A stretch of 64,000 nt of DNA from Candidatus Parvarchaeota archaeon (GTDB lineage: Archaea; Nanobdellota; Nanobdellia; WJKC01): positions 325,840 through 389,839 of the forward strand of contig JAUWZX010000001.1 of NCBI GenBank assembly GCA_030615175.1, written 5' to 3'. How positions within the stretch are numbered: position 1 is the first letter of the stretch; each line of letters opens with the position of its first letter. The notes beneath the pieces are model-generated. The model was not told the DNA's origin and did not search any database. It saw nothing but the letters and a program-made list of their open reading frames with translations. Made by a program: the position numbers and the translations under genes. Shown here piece after piece: positions 1 through 8,374 of this stretch.

Positions 1-96
1 TAGTATTCTTTCATCATAAACTCTTGTGCCTGGCGCTGCGCTCTTAGTATACAAATTCCTTCCTTTCCTGAATATCCCTTTACTTATCTCGCGCAA
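1..96 (-). CDS. flpA: Fibrillarin-like rRNA/tRNA 2'-O-methyltransferase, N-terminus only (runs off window)
   Basis: Minus-strand frame reads ...FLREISKGIFRKGRNLYTKSAAPGTRVYDERIL, resembling fibrillarin N-termini (LxTKxxxPGxxVYxE), directly downstream of nop5. Start inferred as TTG at 96 with a GAGGGG motif upstream; no in-frame ATG seen. Confidence 0.6.
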   Translation of the reverse strand, partial: MREISKGIFRKGRNLYTKSAAPGTRVYDERIL

Positions 97-131
97 GAAT
101 TTGTCTTTGCCCCTCGGAAACTTTCTGTTTT

Positions 132-185
132 CGCTGGCACGGGACCGTGTTCCACTGCGCCCTGAAAATCGCGGATTTTCACGGG
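132..185. repeat. Two-hairpin palindromic element (copy A) at nop5/fibrillarin junction
   Basis: CGC-TGG-CACGG-GA-CCGTG-tt-CCA-ct-GCG then CCC-T-GAAAATC-GCG-GATTTTC-A-c-GGG. Confidence 0.7.
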
Positions 186-1006
186 TTTTCAAAGTAATCA
201 CTCCTCACTATTATGCTAATCTTATTTGACAACTTCCTTGCCGCCTTGCCCCTGTCCTTCTTCTTGGCTTTCTGAATTGATGAGTGCTGTATTATGATGC
301 CATGCTTTGGAGGCTTGGCTCCAGTCCTTAAGTGTCTGAATAATGCTTTTTCAGCTCCTAATACTTGTATGGTGCTTGATGGCATTAATGCCAGTCTTTT
401 AAAGCTGCCAGCGATTGTTATGAGCCTGGCTGCAAGCATTGGGCCAGCAAGTTCTGATAGTTTTGGAGCTATTTTCTTCATTTTCATAGTAACATAGTCT
501 TCTAGTTTTTTTCTTAATTCAATCAAGTCGCCTAACTCGTCAGCAAATTCCTCTATCATTTCAAATTCTTCTTTGCCATACTCGTAGCCAATGCTTTTTG
601 AAGTAATTCTTAATTTCTTGCTTACTTCTTTTCTTTCAGGATCTTCAAGCAGTCTGGCCAATTGTTTAGCATCCCTTACCTTTCTCACTGCTTCAGGATA
701 ATATAAAGTGTATAATTCTCTTAAACGCTCGTATAAAATATTAATGTTCTTGTCAATCTCTTCAATTGCATTCGCTGCCTGTATTACTGGGATTTCAGGT
801 TCAAAACTTTGTTTTAATTTATGGCTTACTAATTTAATTGCGAACTCATTCAAGTATTCTGTATATTCTTTTTCATTATTGACTAATCCACTCCTTACTG
901 CCTTGCTTGGTTGATTAATGACTTTTCTTGGCTGCTCGCCTTTAATGTAATTAATCACTGCTTTTTCCACATCTTTATTAAACGTTTTTATCACATTTGC
1001 TTCCAT
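179..1006 (-). CDS. nop5: Nop5/Nop56/Nop58 family C/D RNP core protein
   Basis: ORF 275 aa with Nop domain motifs (SELAGPMLAARLITIAGSFKRLALMPSSTIQVLGAEKALFRHL; KHGIIIQHSSI; RGKAARKLSNKI). Confidence 0.95.
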   Translation of the reverse strand: MEANVIKTFNKDVEKAVINYIKGEQPRKVINQPSKAVRSGLVNNEKEYTEYLNEFAIKLVSHKLKQSFEPEIPVIQAANAIEEIDKNINILYERLRELYTLYYPEAVRKVRDAKQLARLLEDPERKEVSKKLRITSKSIGYEYGKEEFEMIEEFADELGDLIELRKKLEDYVTMKMKKIAPKLSELAGPMLAARLITIAGSFKRLALMPSSTIQVLGAEKALFRHLRTGAKPPKHGIIIQHSSIQKAKKKDRGKAARKLSNKISIIVRSDYFENP

Positions 1007-1090
1007 GACTTATTATTTAATTTTAAACCCTTTAAAAAACTTAGTTTTTTTAGAAATCTTTATAAAACCTTTTCATTTCCTCATTTCCTT

Positions 1091-1348
1091 ATGAAGGTTA
1101 ATTTTATTCAGCGGAATAGGGGTTCATGGGTTTTAGAGGCTGAAGGCGTTGGTCACACTTTGTTTAATGTTCTTAAGCGTAAGTTGCAGGATGACAAGAC
1201 TGTTAAGTTTGCTGGTTACTCCCAGCCTCATCCGTTAATTGATAAGTTCATCTTAACAGTTAGGAGCAGTAATGTTAAGTTATCAGTTAGCAAGGCTTTA
1301 AAGAGTTTAAAAACTGAAATCACTGCGCTTGATAAGGAAGTAAAATAA
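1091..1348 (+). CDS. rpoL: DNA-directed RNA polymerase subunit L (Rpo11)
   Basis: From ATG 1091: MKVNFIQRNRGSWVLEAEGVGHTLFNVLKRKL...AGYSQPHPLIDKFILTVRS, typical Rpo11. The ORF-track start at 911 is upstream read-through. Confidence 0.92.
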   Translation: MKVNFIQRNRGSWVLEAEGVGHTLFNVLKRKLQDDKTVKFAGYSQPHPLIDKFILTVRSSNVKLSVSKALKSLKTEITALDKEVK

Positions 1349-1349
1349 T

Positions 1350-1515
1350 ATGGCTTTAGTTGAAAGCATTGAAGATTTTCAAGAATTTTACTTAGGGTGG
1401 TACATATTTCCTTCTGGAATTACTCATCAGGAAACGATTTAATAAAGCTGTTGAGAGAATTACTAAAGACAAGTTTCCTGTTTTGTCATTATTCATTGAA
1501 GTAATCGATGGTTAA
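1350..1515 (+). pseudogene. Small ORF interrupted by an apparent +1 frameshift
   Basis: ATG 1350 frame gives MALVESIEDFQEFYLGW..., stopping at 1442; the +1 frame continues ...GGTYFLLELLIRKRFNKAVERITKDKFPVLSLFIEVIDG, stopping at 1515. Joining at the GGGTGG run gives one continuous ~55 aa protein. Confidence 0.45.
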
Positions 1516-1567
1516 CTCTATTCTTTTTCAATTGATTTATAAATGTTTTCATCATTCTCTTTACTTA

Positions 1568-2149
1568 ATGATTAAGAGAGAGTTGCGCATTCTCGGAGTT
1601 GATGACGGTCCTTTCGAAAAGTTCAGCAATAAAAGGAAAGTCTTAGTGGTATGCACTGTTTACAGGGGCAAGAGCAGTATTGACGGTTTATTATCCTTTC
1701 ACGTGCGCAAGGATGGTTTTGACGCGACAGCGAAGTTAATCAAGGCTATTAATACATCTAAGCATAAAGCTCAGTTAAGCGTAGTGATGATTGACGGCGT
1801 GGCGCTCGGCGGATTCAACATCATTGACTTAGAGCGGGTTTACGAAGAGACAGGGCTGCCAGTGATAGCTGTTGTTAGGCGCAAACCAAACTTAAAATTA
1901 ATAAAGAAGGCGCTTAACAATCTTTCAAGAATTAAAAAAAGATGGTCCTTAATCGAGAAACTCCCTCCTGTTTCTATGATGGAATTGCCTGACGGCAGGA
2001 TTTACTTCCAGTACATAGGATTGCCTTTGGATAAGACTAAGATGATTATTAAATTATCAGTTCTTAGAGGCAGGATTCCTGAACCAATAAGGGTTGCTCA
2101 CTTAATCGCTTCAGGCATAGTGAGTGGGGAATCAAGGGGCAGGGCTTAA
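1568..2149 (+). CDS. DUF99 (UPF0215, endonuclease V-like) family protein
   Basis: MIKRELRILGVDDGPFEK...VMIDGVALGGFNIIDLERVYEETGLPVIAVVRRKPN...PEPIRVAHLIASGI matches the DUF99 signature; ATG 1568 preferred over 1508. Confidence 0.88.
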   Translation: MIKRELRILGVDDGPFEKFSNKRKVLVVCTVYRGKSSIDGLLSFHVRKDGFDATAKLIKAINTSKHKAQLSVVMIDGVALGGFNIIDLERVYEETGLPVIAVVRRKPNLKLIKKALNNLSRIKKRWSLIEKLPPVSMMELPDGRIYFQYIGLPLDKTKMIIKLSVLRGRIPEPIRVAHLIASGIVSGESRGRA

Positions 2150-2190
2150 AGCGATAAGTTTAAAAAATTACTTATTCATTCAATAAGAAC

Positions 2191-2745
2191 ATGGTTAAAG
2201 CTTTGCGTAAAGTAAGGAAGTTCTTTAAGTGGTTATGGCATGGCAAGAGCATTAGCTCTTATATCGCGTTCATCGTTGTTGCTTACTTTTTATTAAAGTT
2301 CGTGGCTTTTCCTTTATTCCTGCTAACTTTCGGGTTAAATGATGTTGTTGCAGTGCTTTCAGGGTCAATGATTCATAATGCAGGAACTATTGAATTAACT
2401 TTTAATGAATGGCTTGAGTTTTATGACTTTAACGAGTCTGATTATCATTCATGGCCTTTTAGTAATGGATTAAATATTGGTGACGTGATAACTGTTCACT
2501 CAGGGGAACTCAATGTTGGGGACGTGGTTGTTTACTATTATGGCAAGAACATGATTATTCATAGGGTGGTTAATAAGACCGTGATTGATGGAGAGTCTTA
2601 TTTAACAACTAAAGGTGATGCTAATCCTAAAAGCCTTGCCTTTGAAGTTAACATACCTGTTGAGCGTATTGTTGGGAAAGCTGGTTTAAGTGTTCCGTTG
2701 CTTGGCTGGCCAAGGGTTTTAATGTATTACTTGATTGGTTTTTAA
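2191..2745 (+). CDS. Signal peptidase I (Sec11-like)
   Basis: SGSM catalytic box, NVGDVVVYY, MIIHRVV, LTTKGDAN motifs plus N-terminal TM segment. Confidence 0.88.
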   Translation: MVKALRKVRKFFKWLWHGKSISSYIAFIVVAYFLLKFVAFPLFLLTFGLNDVVAVLSGSMIHNAGTIELTFNEWLEFYDFNESDYHSWPFSNGLNIGDVITVHSGELNVGDVVVYYYGKNMIIHRVVNKTVIDGESYLTTKGDANPKSLAFEVNIPVERIVGKAGLSVPLLGWPRVLMYYLIGF

Positions 2746-2799
2746 TCTATAATTTTTAATCGATACTTTTTTAAAGTCTTATAATATATTTTCCTTTTC

Positions 2800-3102
2800 A
2801 TGTTTTGCAAGAAGTGCGGTTCTATTCTGGTTCCTGATGGCAGGCATTTTAAGTGCTCTAAGTGCGGCAAGCGGAGCATGGAAATTAATATTAAATTGTC
2901 AGATAATGTGAACGTGAGTGTTAAGGAAGTTGCCCTGGTTAAGCAGGAAGTTGAGATTCTTCCTAAGACTAAGGCTCATTGCGTGAAGTGTAATAATGGC
3001 AAGGCTTATTATTACATGATGCAGACCCGCGGCCTTGATGAGTCACCAACCATTTTCTACACCTGCACTAAGTGCAGTCACAAGTGGCGCGAGAGTGATT
3101 AA
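2800..3102 (+). CDS. Transcription factor S (TFIIS-like, RpoM)
   Basis: Two zinc ribbons: CKKCG...CSKCGK and C-terminal CVKC...QTRGLDESPTIFYTCTKCSHKWRE. Confidence 0.92.
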   Translation: MFCKKCGSILVPDGRHFKCSKCGKRSMEINIKLSDNVNVSVKEVALVKQEVEILPKTKAHCVKCNNGKAYYYMMQTRGLDESPTIFYTCTKCSHKWRESD

Positions 3103-3146
3103 CTAATTCTTTAGTTAACTACTTCTTTAGTTAACTACTTCTTTAG
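3099..3146 (+). repeat. Three tandem copies of a 16-bp unit TTAACTA(A/C)TTCTTTAG starting at the TFS stop codon
   Basis: Units 3099-3114, 3115-3130, 3131-3146; the first TAA (3100-3102) is the TFS stop. Confidence 0.9.
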
Positions 3147-3187
3147 TATAATAATAATTTTAAGTTAATTAATTCTAATTTCATTTC

Positions 3188-3535
3188 ATGCCTGAAGAAG
3201 TGGAAAAGCAAGTTACTGAACGCAGGAAGCGGAACACTGCTTTTGAGCGTAAAATTAAGGATATTTCAAAGGATGATGTTAGAGTTGCTGTTATAGGCAC
3301 TATTTTGTCAATTGATAAGCAATCCTTTGTCTTTGATATTGAAGATCCTTCAGGTCAGTTAACTGTTCTTGCACCTAATGAAGAGTCATTAAAGAACCTG
3401 AGCACTGGAGGCGTTGTAAGGGTTATTGGTATTGTCCTGCCTTTTGATGAGGGTTTTGAGTTAAGAGCTGAGCTTATTCAGGATTTTAAGGAATTAAGCC
3501 GTGAGTTATTCCCGATACTGCATGAGTTAATTTGA
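3188..3535 (+). CDS. OB-fold nucleic-acid-binding protein (RPA-associated type)
   Basis: VRVAVIGTILSIDKQSFVFDIEDPSGQLTVLAP...GGVVRVIGIVLP OB-fold pattern. Confidence 0.65.
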   Translation: MPEEVEKQVTERRKRNTAFERKIKDISKDDVRVAVIGTILSIDKQSFVFDIEDPSGQLTVLAPNEESLKNLSTGGVVRVIGIVLPFDEGFELRAELIQDFKELSRELFPILHELI

Positions 3536-3593
3536 ATAATATGTTTTCTACTATACTAAAATTTATTAATAAAGCAGTTTATTATCTTATTTC

Positions 3594-4355
3594 ATGTTTA
3601 AGGCAACCATTAATGATGTCTCGCTTTTCAGGGATGCTCTTGACACTATTTCTAACTTCATTAATGAAGGAGTATTTACTGTTAATAAGAACGGCTTGTC
3701 ATTAGTGGCAATGGACCCTGCGTCAGTTGTCATGGTATTATTTGACTTATTGTCATCTAATTTCAGTGAGTTCGACGTGTCAGGAGAGCAATCCTTAACC
3801 CTTAATATTCCTTACCTCGTGTCAATACTTAAGAGAGCCAGTTCGTCTGACATTGTTAGTTTTGAACTTATTGAGGGTGATTCAGTGCTTAAAGTAATAC
3901 TTAAAGGTGATTCCAAAAGGGTTTTCACGCTTCCTATGCTTGAAACGAGGTCTAAGCCTCCTGAAGCTCCTAAGAAGTTGGATGAGGGATTTAAAGTATT
4001 AATTGAGGTTGAGTCAGGCGTGCTTAAGGAGGGCGCTAAGGATGCCTTAATGGTTAGTGACAGCATTGTATTCAAGGCTGATGAGAAATCATTTAATTTA
4101 TTAGCGCTCGGTGACACCAGTCAAGTGAATTTATCGCTTGCCAGGGATTCACCCAGCCTGCTTAACCTTGATGTTAAGAGTTCCTCAAGGGCTAAGTACT
4201 CGCTTGAGTACCTTGATAAGATGATGAAGGCGTCTAAAGTTGCTGACACCCTGACAGTGAGTTTTGCTGATGATTATCCATTAAAACTTGATTATAAAGC
4301 AATAGATAAATTACGATTATCATTCATTCTTGCACCAAGAATAGACACTGAATAA
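3594..4355 (+). CDS. pcn: DNA polymerase sliding clamp (PCNA)
   Basis: MFKATINDVSLFRDALDTISNFINEGVFTVNKNGLSLVAMDPASVVMVLF...; C-terminal LKLDYKAIDKLRLSFILAPRI. Confidence 0.95.
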   Translation: MFKATINDVSLFRDALDTISNFINEGVFTVNKNGLSLVAMDPASVVMVLFDLLSSNFSEFDVSGEQSLTLNIPYLVSILKRASSSDIVSFELIEGDSVLKVILKGDSKRVFTLPMLETRSKPPEAPKKLDEGFKVLIEVESGVLKEGAKDALMVSDSIVFKADEKSFNLLALGDTSQVNLSLARDSPSLLNLDVKSSSRAKYSLEYLDKMMKASKVADTLTVSFADDYPLKLDYKAIDKLRLSFILAPRIDTE

Positions 4356-4356
4356 G

Positions 4357-5349
4357 TTATAACCAACAACCAGGGTCTTTTGCATTAATCCTTCCTGTTG
4401 AGTAATAAGCATGTGCTCTGCACCCACATTTGCAGAAATCAAGATGCTCGCACTTAAAACATTCTTTGTCAACATGCTTTTTGTTTTTAGGAAACTCTCT
4501 AAAGAATCTTAATTCGTTTGAGTTAAGAATTTCGTCAATAGTACTCTTTTTTAAGTCACCCACTATTAATTCTACTAATGCTAAGCAGGGAGTGACTTTT
4601 AAATCGCTTCTTATACCAATATTGGATGACCCTGCATTACAGATTTTGTACTCTTTACTAGAATCAAAGAGGAATTGAAATGTTTCAGCACTCTTTAAAT
4701 AACCAGTACCCACTCCATATTTTTCCCTTAATAAAAGAACTTTGTGCAGATACTCTTGGTGTTCTAATGGATTAAGACATAATTCGTTCTCTAAACTCTT
4801 TGCCCTCCCGCCAGGAACAATTCTAACAAAGTTTATAGTATCAACTTTTTTATTAATTAATAACTCAGCGATTTCATCTATTTGATTAAGATTGTATTTA
4901 CCAACTACTACTGAAACACCGAGTCTTAACTTATACTTTTTCAACTCATCAATCCTTTTCATAGAAGTGTTAAAACTTCCATTAACGCCTGTTATGTAAT
5001 CATGTGTTTTTGAGTTACTACCATAGACACTAGTCCTAACTAATTCAACACCTAATCTTGAAACTCTTTTAATTTTTTCTTCATTAAACAATAAAGTGTT
5101 TGTATTAAGGATAATATTGAAATCATACTGTTTAATCAAACTAATTATTTCAAACACCCCGCGCCTGATTAATGGCTCACCACCAGTTACAATAATCTTC
5201 TTAAAATTATTATTCTTCAACTGTGATAGAATAGGTTCTAACTCTTTAAGGTTAAATTCGTAAGCCCTTTTTTTGCCAGCATTTGCTAAGCAATGCTTAC
5301 AATAAGAATTACACTCCTTCGTTATTTCTAACTCTACAGTATTCCACAT
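4357..5349 (-). CDS. Radical SAM protein with SPASM-like C-terminal Cys cluster
   Basis: CNSYCKHC (CxxxCxxC), GGEPL motif; C-terminal CNAG...PCLA...CFKCEHLDFCKCGCRA...GCW. Confidence 0.88.
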   Translation of the reverse strand: MWNTVELEITKECNSYCKHCLANAGKKRAYEFNLKELEPILSQLKNNNFKKIIVTGGEPLIRRGVFEIISLIKQYDFNIILNTNTLLFNEEKIKRVSRLGVELVRTSVYGSNSKTHDYITGVNGSFNTSMKRIDELKKYKLRLGVSVVVGKYNLNQIDEIAELLINKKVDTINFVRIVPGGRAKSLENELCLNPLEHQEYLHKVLLLREKYGVGTGYLKSAETFQFLFDSSKEYKICNAGSSNIGIRSDLKVTPCLALVELIVGDLKKSTIDEILNSNELRFFREFPKNKKHVDKECFKCEHLDFCKCGCRAHAYYSTGRINAKDPGCWL

Positions 5350-5353
5350 AATA

Positions 5354-5366
5354 AACTTAATAAGTT
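5354..5366. promoter_or_regulatory. Palindrome AACTTA-A-TAAGTT in divergent intergenic region
   Basis: Perfect 6+1+6 inverted repeat between divergent radical SAM and TrmB genes. Confidence 0.4.
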
Positions 5367-5396
5367 AATAACAGATTAATTATCTAAGTTCACCAG

Positions 5397-5410
5397 TAGT
5401 GGTATCACTA
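5397..5410. promoter_or_regulatory. Palindrome TAGTG-GTAT-CACTA abutting the TrmB start codon (possible operator)
   Basis: Perfect 5+4+5 inverted repeat ending on the A of the TrmB ATG. Confidence 0.4.
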
Positions 5411-6177
5411 TGAATAAGAATGAGTTGGTAAAAAAATTAGAATTATTTAGGTTAACTAATGGTGAGTCAAGAGTTTATTTAGCTTTACTTAATGGGGAAT
5501 CAATAAAATCAGGTATTATCAGGGAATCAGGAGTTTCATCATCAATCGTTTATGAAATTCTTGAAAAACTTGTTAAAAAAGGATTAGTATCATATATCAT
5601 AAATAATGGTGTAAAAACCTTTCAAGCAAAGAATCCTGATATGCTTCTGAGTATTGAAGAGGAGATGCTGAAAAAGAAGAAGCAAATCGCAAAGAAAATA
5701 TTTCCTTTATTAAAGCAAAAGAAAAAAGAAAATTCTAAATTTATCTTTGCTAATGTCTATAATGGTGTTGACGGTTTTAAGAACATGTTAAATGATATTG
5801 AACAAGAATTCAATAAAGGTCAAATCAAGGACTGGCTTGCTTGCGGGATCACTGCATTTAAAAGAGATATATTTAATAGGTTATGGATTAAGTGGCATAC
5901 TAATAAAAGACCTAAATATGGTGTTAAAACTAAATTCATATTCTCAGAAAAAGAAACTGATTACACTAATAAACTAAGTAGTGTTCCTTTAAGCGAAAGC
6001 AAGTATATTTCTCTTTTAACCCCAACATGCATTACAGTAACTGGTGATATGGTTTTAATAATGAAATATACAAAAGAGCCAAGGTTTTTTCTAATTAAAG
6101 ATGATGATATTGCAAAGACTTTCAGAGAATTGTTTGGAGTACAGTGGAGAAGGTCCAGGAAACTTAAAACCCCTTAA
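5410..6177 (+). CDS. TrmB family transcriptional regulator
   Basis: N-terminal HTH (LTNGESRVYLALLNGESIKSGIIRESGVSSSIVYEILEKLVKKGLVSYIINNGVKTFQA) followed by TrmB-like C-terminal domain. Confidence 0.85.
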   Translation: MNKNELVKKLELFRLTNGESRVYLALLNGESIKSGIIRESGVSSSIVYEILEKLVKKGLVSYIINNGVKTFQAKNPDMLLSIEEEMLKKKKQIAKKIFPLLKQKKKENSKFIFANVYNGVDGFKNMLNDIEQEFNKGQIKDWLACGITAFKRDIFNRLWIKWHTNKRPKYGVKTKFIFSEKETDYTNKLSSVPLSESKYISLLTPTCITVTGDMVLIMKYTKEPRFFLIKDDDIAKTFRELFGVQWRRSRKLKTP

Positions 6178-6347
6178 GCAACCTTTATAAAATTACTAAT
6201 TTTACCAAGGAATTTAATAATGTTTAGCCCTAAAAACGCTCAAAACCAGGAATTCAATAGATTTTTATAATCACTTAAATTGTTTAAACAGAGTAAATGA
6301 TTCCATAACCAAAATTAATTTAAGTTGTTAATGTTACTAATGCTTAA

Positions 6348-7169
6348 ATGATTGGCATAACGTGTTCTTACATCCCGATACAAGTAATTAATGGTTTTGG
6401 CGAGGAATTTGAAAGAATTAAGGCTTCAGTATCAAGCAGTGAAAGCAGTGCTCACTTAAGTCATAATATCTGTTTCATGGCTAAGTCAATTTACAGCAAG
6501 ATTCTAAAAGGCGGTTACGAAGCAGTTATAATGACTTCCTGCTGCGATGCAATGCGCAGGGCTGCTGAGAACCTGCAGTTAAGAGGTAATAAAGTGCTCG
6601 TACTGCACGTTCCAAGAAAGAATGATGAGCACGCTGTGAAGTATTTCGCAGCCCAGTTAAGAAAACTAGTTAAGGAATTAGAAGGCATTCTTAACAAGAA
6701 ATTTAAACAAGTTCGTGAATGCGGAACAGTGAAAAAGCTTGGTAGTGGAGGAGTCCTCGTTAACCTCACGCAACTAACTCCTCAAACTGATAAAGTGATT
6801 GAAATTATAAAGGGAACAGGCATGCATGCCATAATTAATTCATGCAGTGATTACAGGACAAGCATACACGTTAGAAAAAGTGGCGATTACTTCACAGTGC
6901 TTGCCAGGGCTTGCTTGAATAAAATCCCCTGCTCAAGAATGCTTTCCCATAATCCTGAAAGAATACTTAAATTAGTCAGGGAGGCGGATGGTAAGGGAGT
7001 TATTAATATTTCACCAAAGTTCTGTGATAACATGCAGTATGATAAGTCACTATTAAGTAAGGCCTTAAAGGATGAAGGCGTGCCATTCCTTGCCCTTGAT
7101 GTTGATGAATTAATTAATGAAGGGCAGCTTAAAACAAGAATACAGGCTTTTAAGGAGATGCTTGAATGA
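6348..7169 (+). CDS. 2-hydroxyacyl-CoA dehydratase/BcrC-HgdB-FldC family subunit
   Basis: GITCSYIPIQVINGFG... N-terminus and ...VPFLALDVDELINEGQLKTRIQAFKEML C-terminus typical of D-component family; adjacent activator gene. Confidence 0.78.
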   Translation: MIGITCSYIPIQVINGFGEEFERIKASVSSSESSAHLSHNICFMAKSIYSKILKGGYEAVIMTSCCDAMRRAAENLQLRGNKVLVLHVPRKNDEHAVKYFAAQLRKLVKELEGILNKKFKQVRECGTVKKLGSGGVLVNLTQLTPQTDKVIEIIKGTGMHAIINSCSDYRTSIHVRKSGDYFTVLARACLNKIPCSRMLSHNPERILKLVREADGKGVINISPKFCDNMQYDKSLLSKALKDEGVPFLALDVDELINEGQLKTRIQAFKEMLE

Positions 7170-8374
7170 ATTTAATTAAGTTATTAAAATATTCAAATCC
7201 ATTGTTTAACAAGATGATTGCAAAATATTTTGCCAGGGAGACTGGGTACCCTAAGTCATTCTCAAAAGCTTACTATGCAGTATTGAATCATTTAATGAAT
7301 TGTTATAAAGCAAGGCAGCCGGTTATCTTAACGCATCACCCGTCCCCTGTTGAAATAATAAACTCCTTTAACGCGATTTCATTCATTGCTGACTCCTTTA
7401 GCGCCATGCTTGCAGGGAATAAGATGGATGAAGAATTAATTAGGAGTGCTGAAAGAATTGGTGCTCCAAGAGGTGCATGCAGTTTTCAGAAAAGCATTAT
7501 TGGTTTGCAGGCTCTGGGATTGCTTCCGAGAATCAGTGCCTTAACTTTCTTATCAACTAATCAATGTGATTCACCTAAGAAAGTATTTGAGCATTTAAGC
7601 AGTGACGTGCCAGGATTCTTTATTGATGCACCTTACTCCATGAATGGAGCAGGGATTAATTACATGACCAGCCAATTAAATGAGTTCATCAAATTCCTTG
7701 AAATGATTACTGGAAGAGGGTTTAATAAAAAAGGATTGAATAGTGAGATTGATAAGACTAATGCCTGTATTAAATCACTTTATTCATTAATTAATACTCG
7801 AAAGCATGATTTGATTCCAGTGAAGCCATTAACAATGTATAGGGCTTATTTTTCAGTGATTGGTTATCAGGGCAGTCCAGGATTAATTAAGGAATTCCTT
7901 GATGAATTTACCATGACAATTAAGAAGAGGCAGGAAGAAGGTATGGGAGAGAATAAATCAAGGCTTGCACTGCTTCAATTGCCTCCTTTTTACCCGAGCA
8001 AGGTTTTCAATGTTTTGGAGGAGAATGACTGCGCAGTTGTCTGGGATGAACTTCCATTAATGGATTATGAATTATCAGGTCATGGTGTTAGGGGTTTAGC
8101 TAAGAAGTATTTATCCAGTATTTATAATAAGCCTTTAGATGAAAGAATTAAAATAATTATTAAGAATGTTAAGGAGTTCAGGGTTGATGGAGTTATTTAT
8201 TTTTCCCAAACAGGGTGCAGGCAGTCTAATGCTTCTGTTAGTGCAATTAAAAATGCTTTAATAAATGAAGGAATTCCAATGTTAATACTTGACATTGACT
8301 GTCTTGATAAGGAAAGCGCTCAGCAAGGACAGATTGTTACAAGGCTTGAGTCATTCATGGAGATGCTTAAATGA
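7166..8374 (+). CDS. 2-hydroxyacyl-CoA dehydratase/HgdA-BcrB family subunit
   Basis: THHPSPVEIINSFNAI, GAPRGACSFQKSIIG, C-terminal GIPMLILDIDCLDKES...GQIVTRLESFMEMLK; overlaps neighbours by ATGA. Confidence 0.78.
   Translation: MNLIKLLKYSNPLFNKMIAKYFARETGYPKSFSKAYYAVLNHLMNCYKARQPVILTHHPSPVEIINSFNAISFIADSFSAMLAGNKMDEELIRSAERIGAPRGACSFQKSIIGLQALGLLPRISALTFLSTNQCDSPKKVFEHLSSDVPGFFIDAPYSMNGAGINYMTSQLNEFIKFLEMITGRGFNKKGLNSEIDKTNACIKSLYSLINTRKHDLIPVKPLTMYRAYFSVIGYQGSPGLIKEFLDEFTMTIKKRQEEGMGENKSRLALLQLPPFYPSKVFNVLEENDCAVVWDELPLMDYELSGHGVRGLAKKYLSSIYNKPLDERIKIIIKNVKEFRVDGVIYFSQTGCRQSNASVSAIKNALINEGIPMLILDIDCLDKESAQQGQIVTRLESFMEMLK

Noticed and set aside
294-914. Plus-strand ORFs 294-497 and 708-914
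   Set aside because: Antisense to nop5, no independent support.
911-1090. N-terminal extension of RpoL from 911
   Set aside because: Overlaps nop5 start region; Rpo11 homology begins at the internal ATG 1091.
3812-4117. Minus-strand 101-aa ORF
   Set aside because: Antisense to PCNA.
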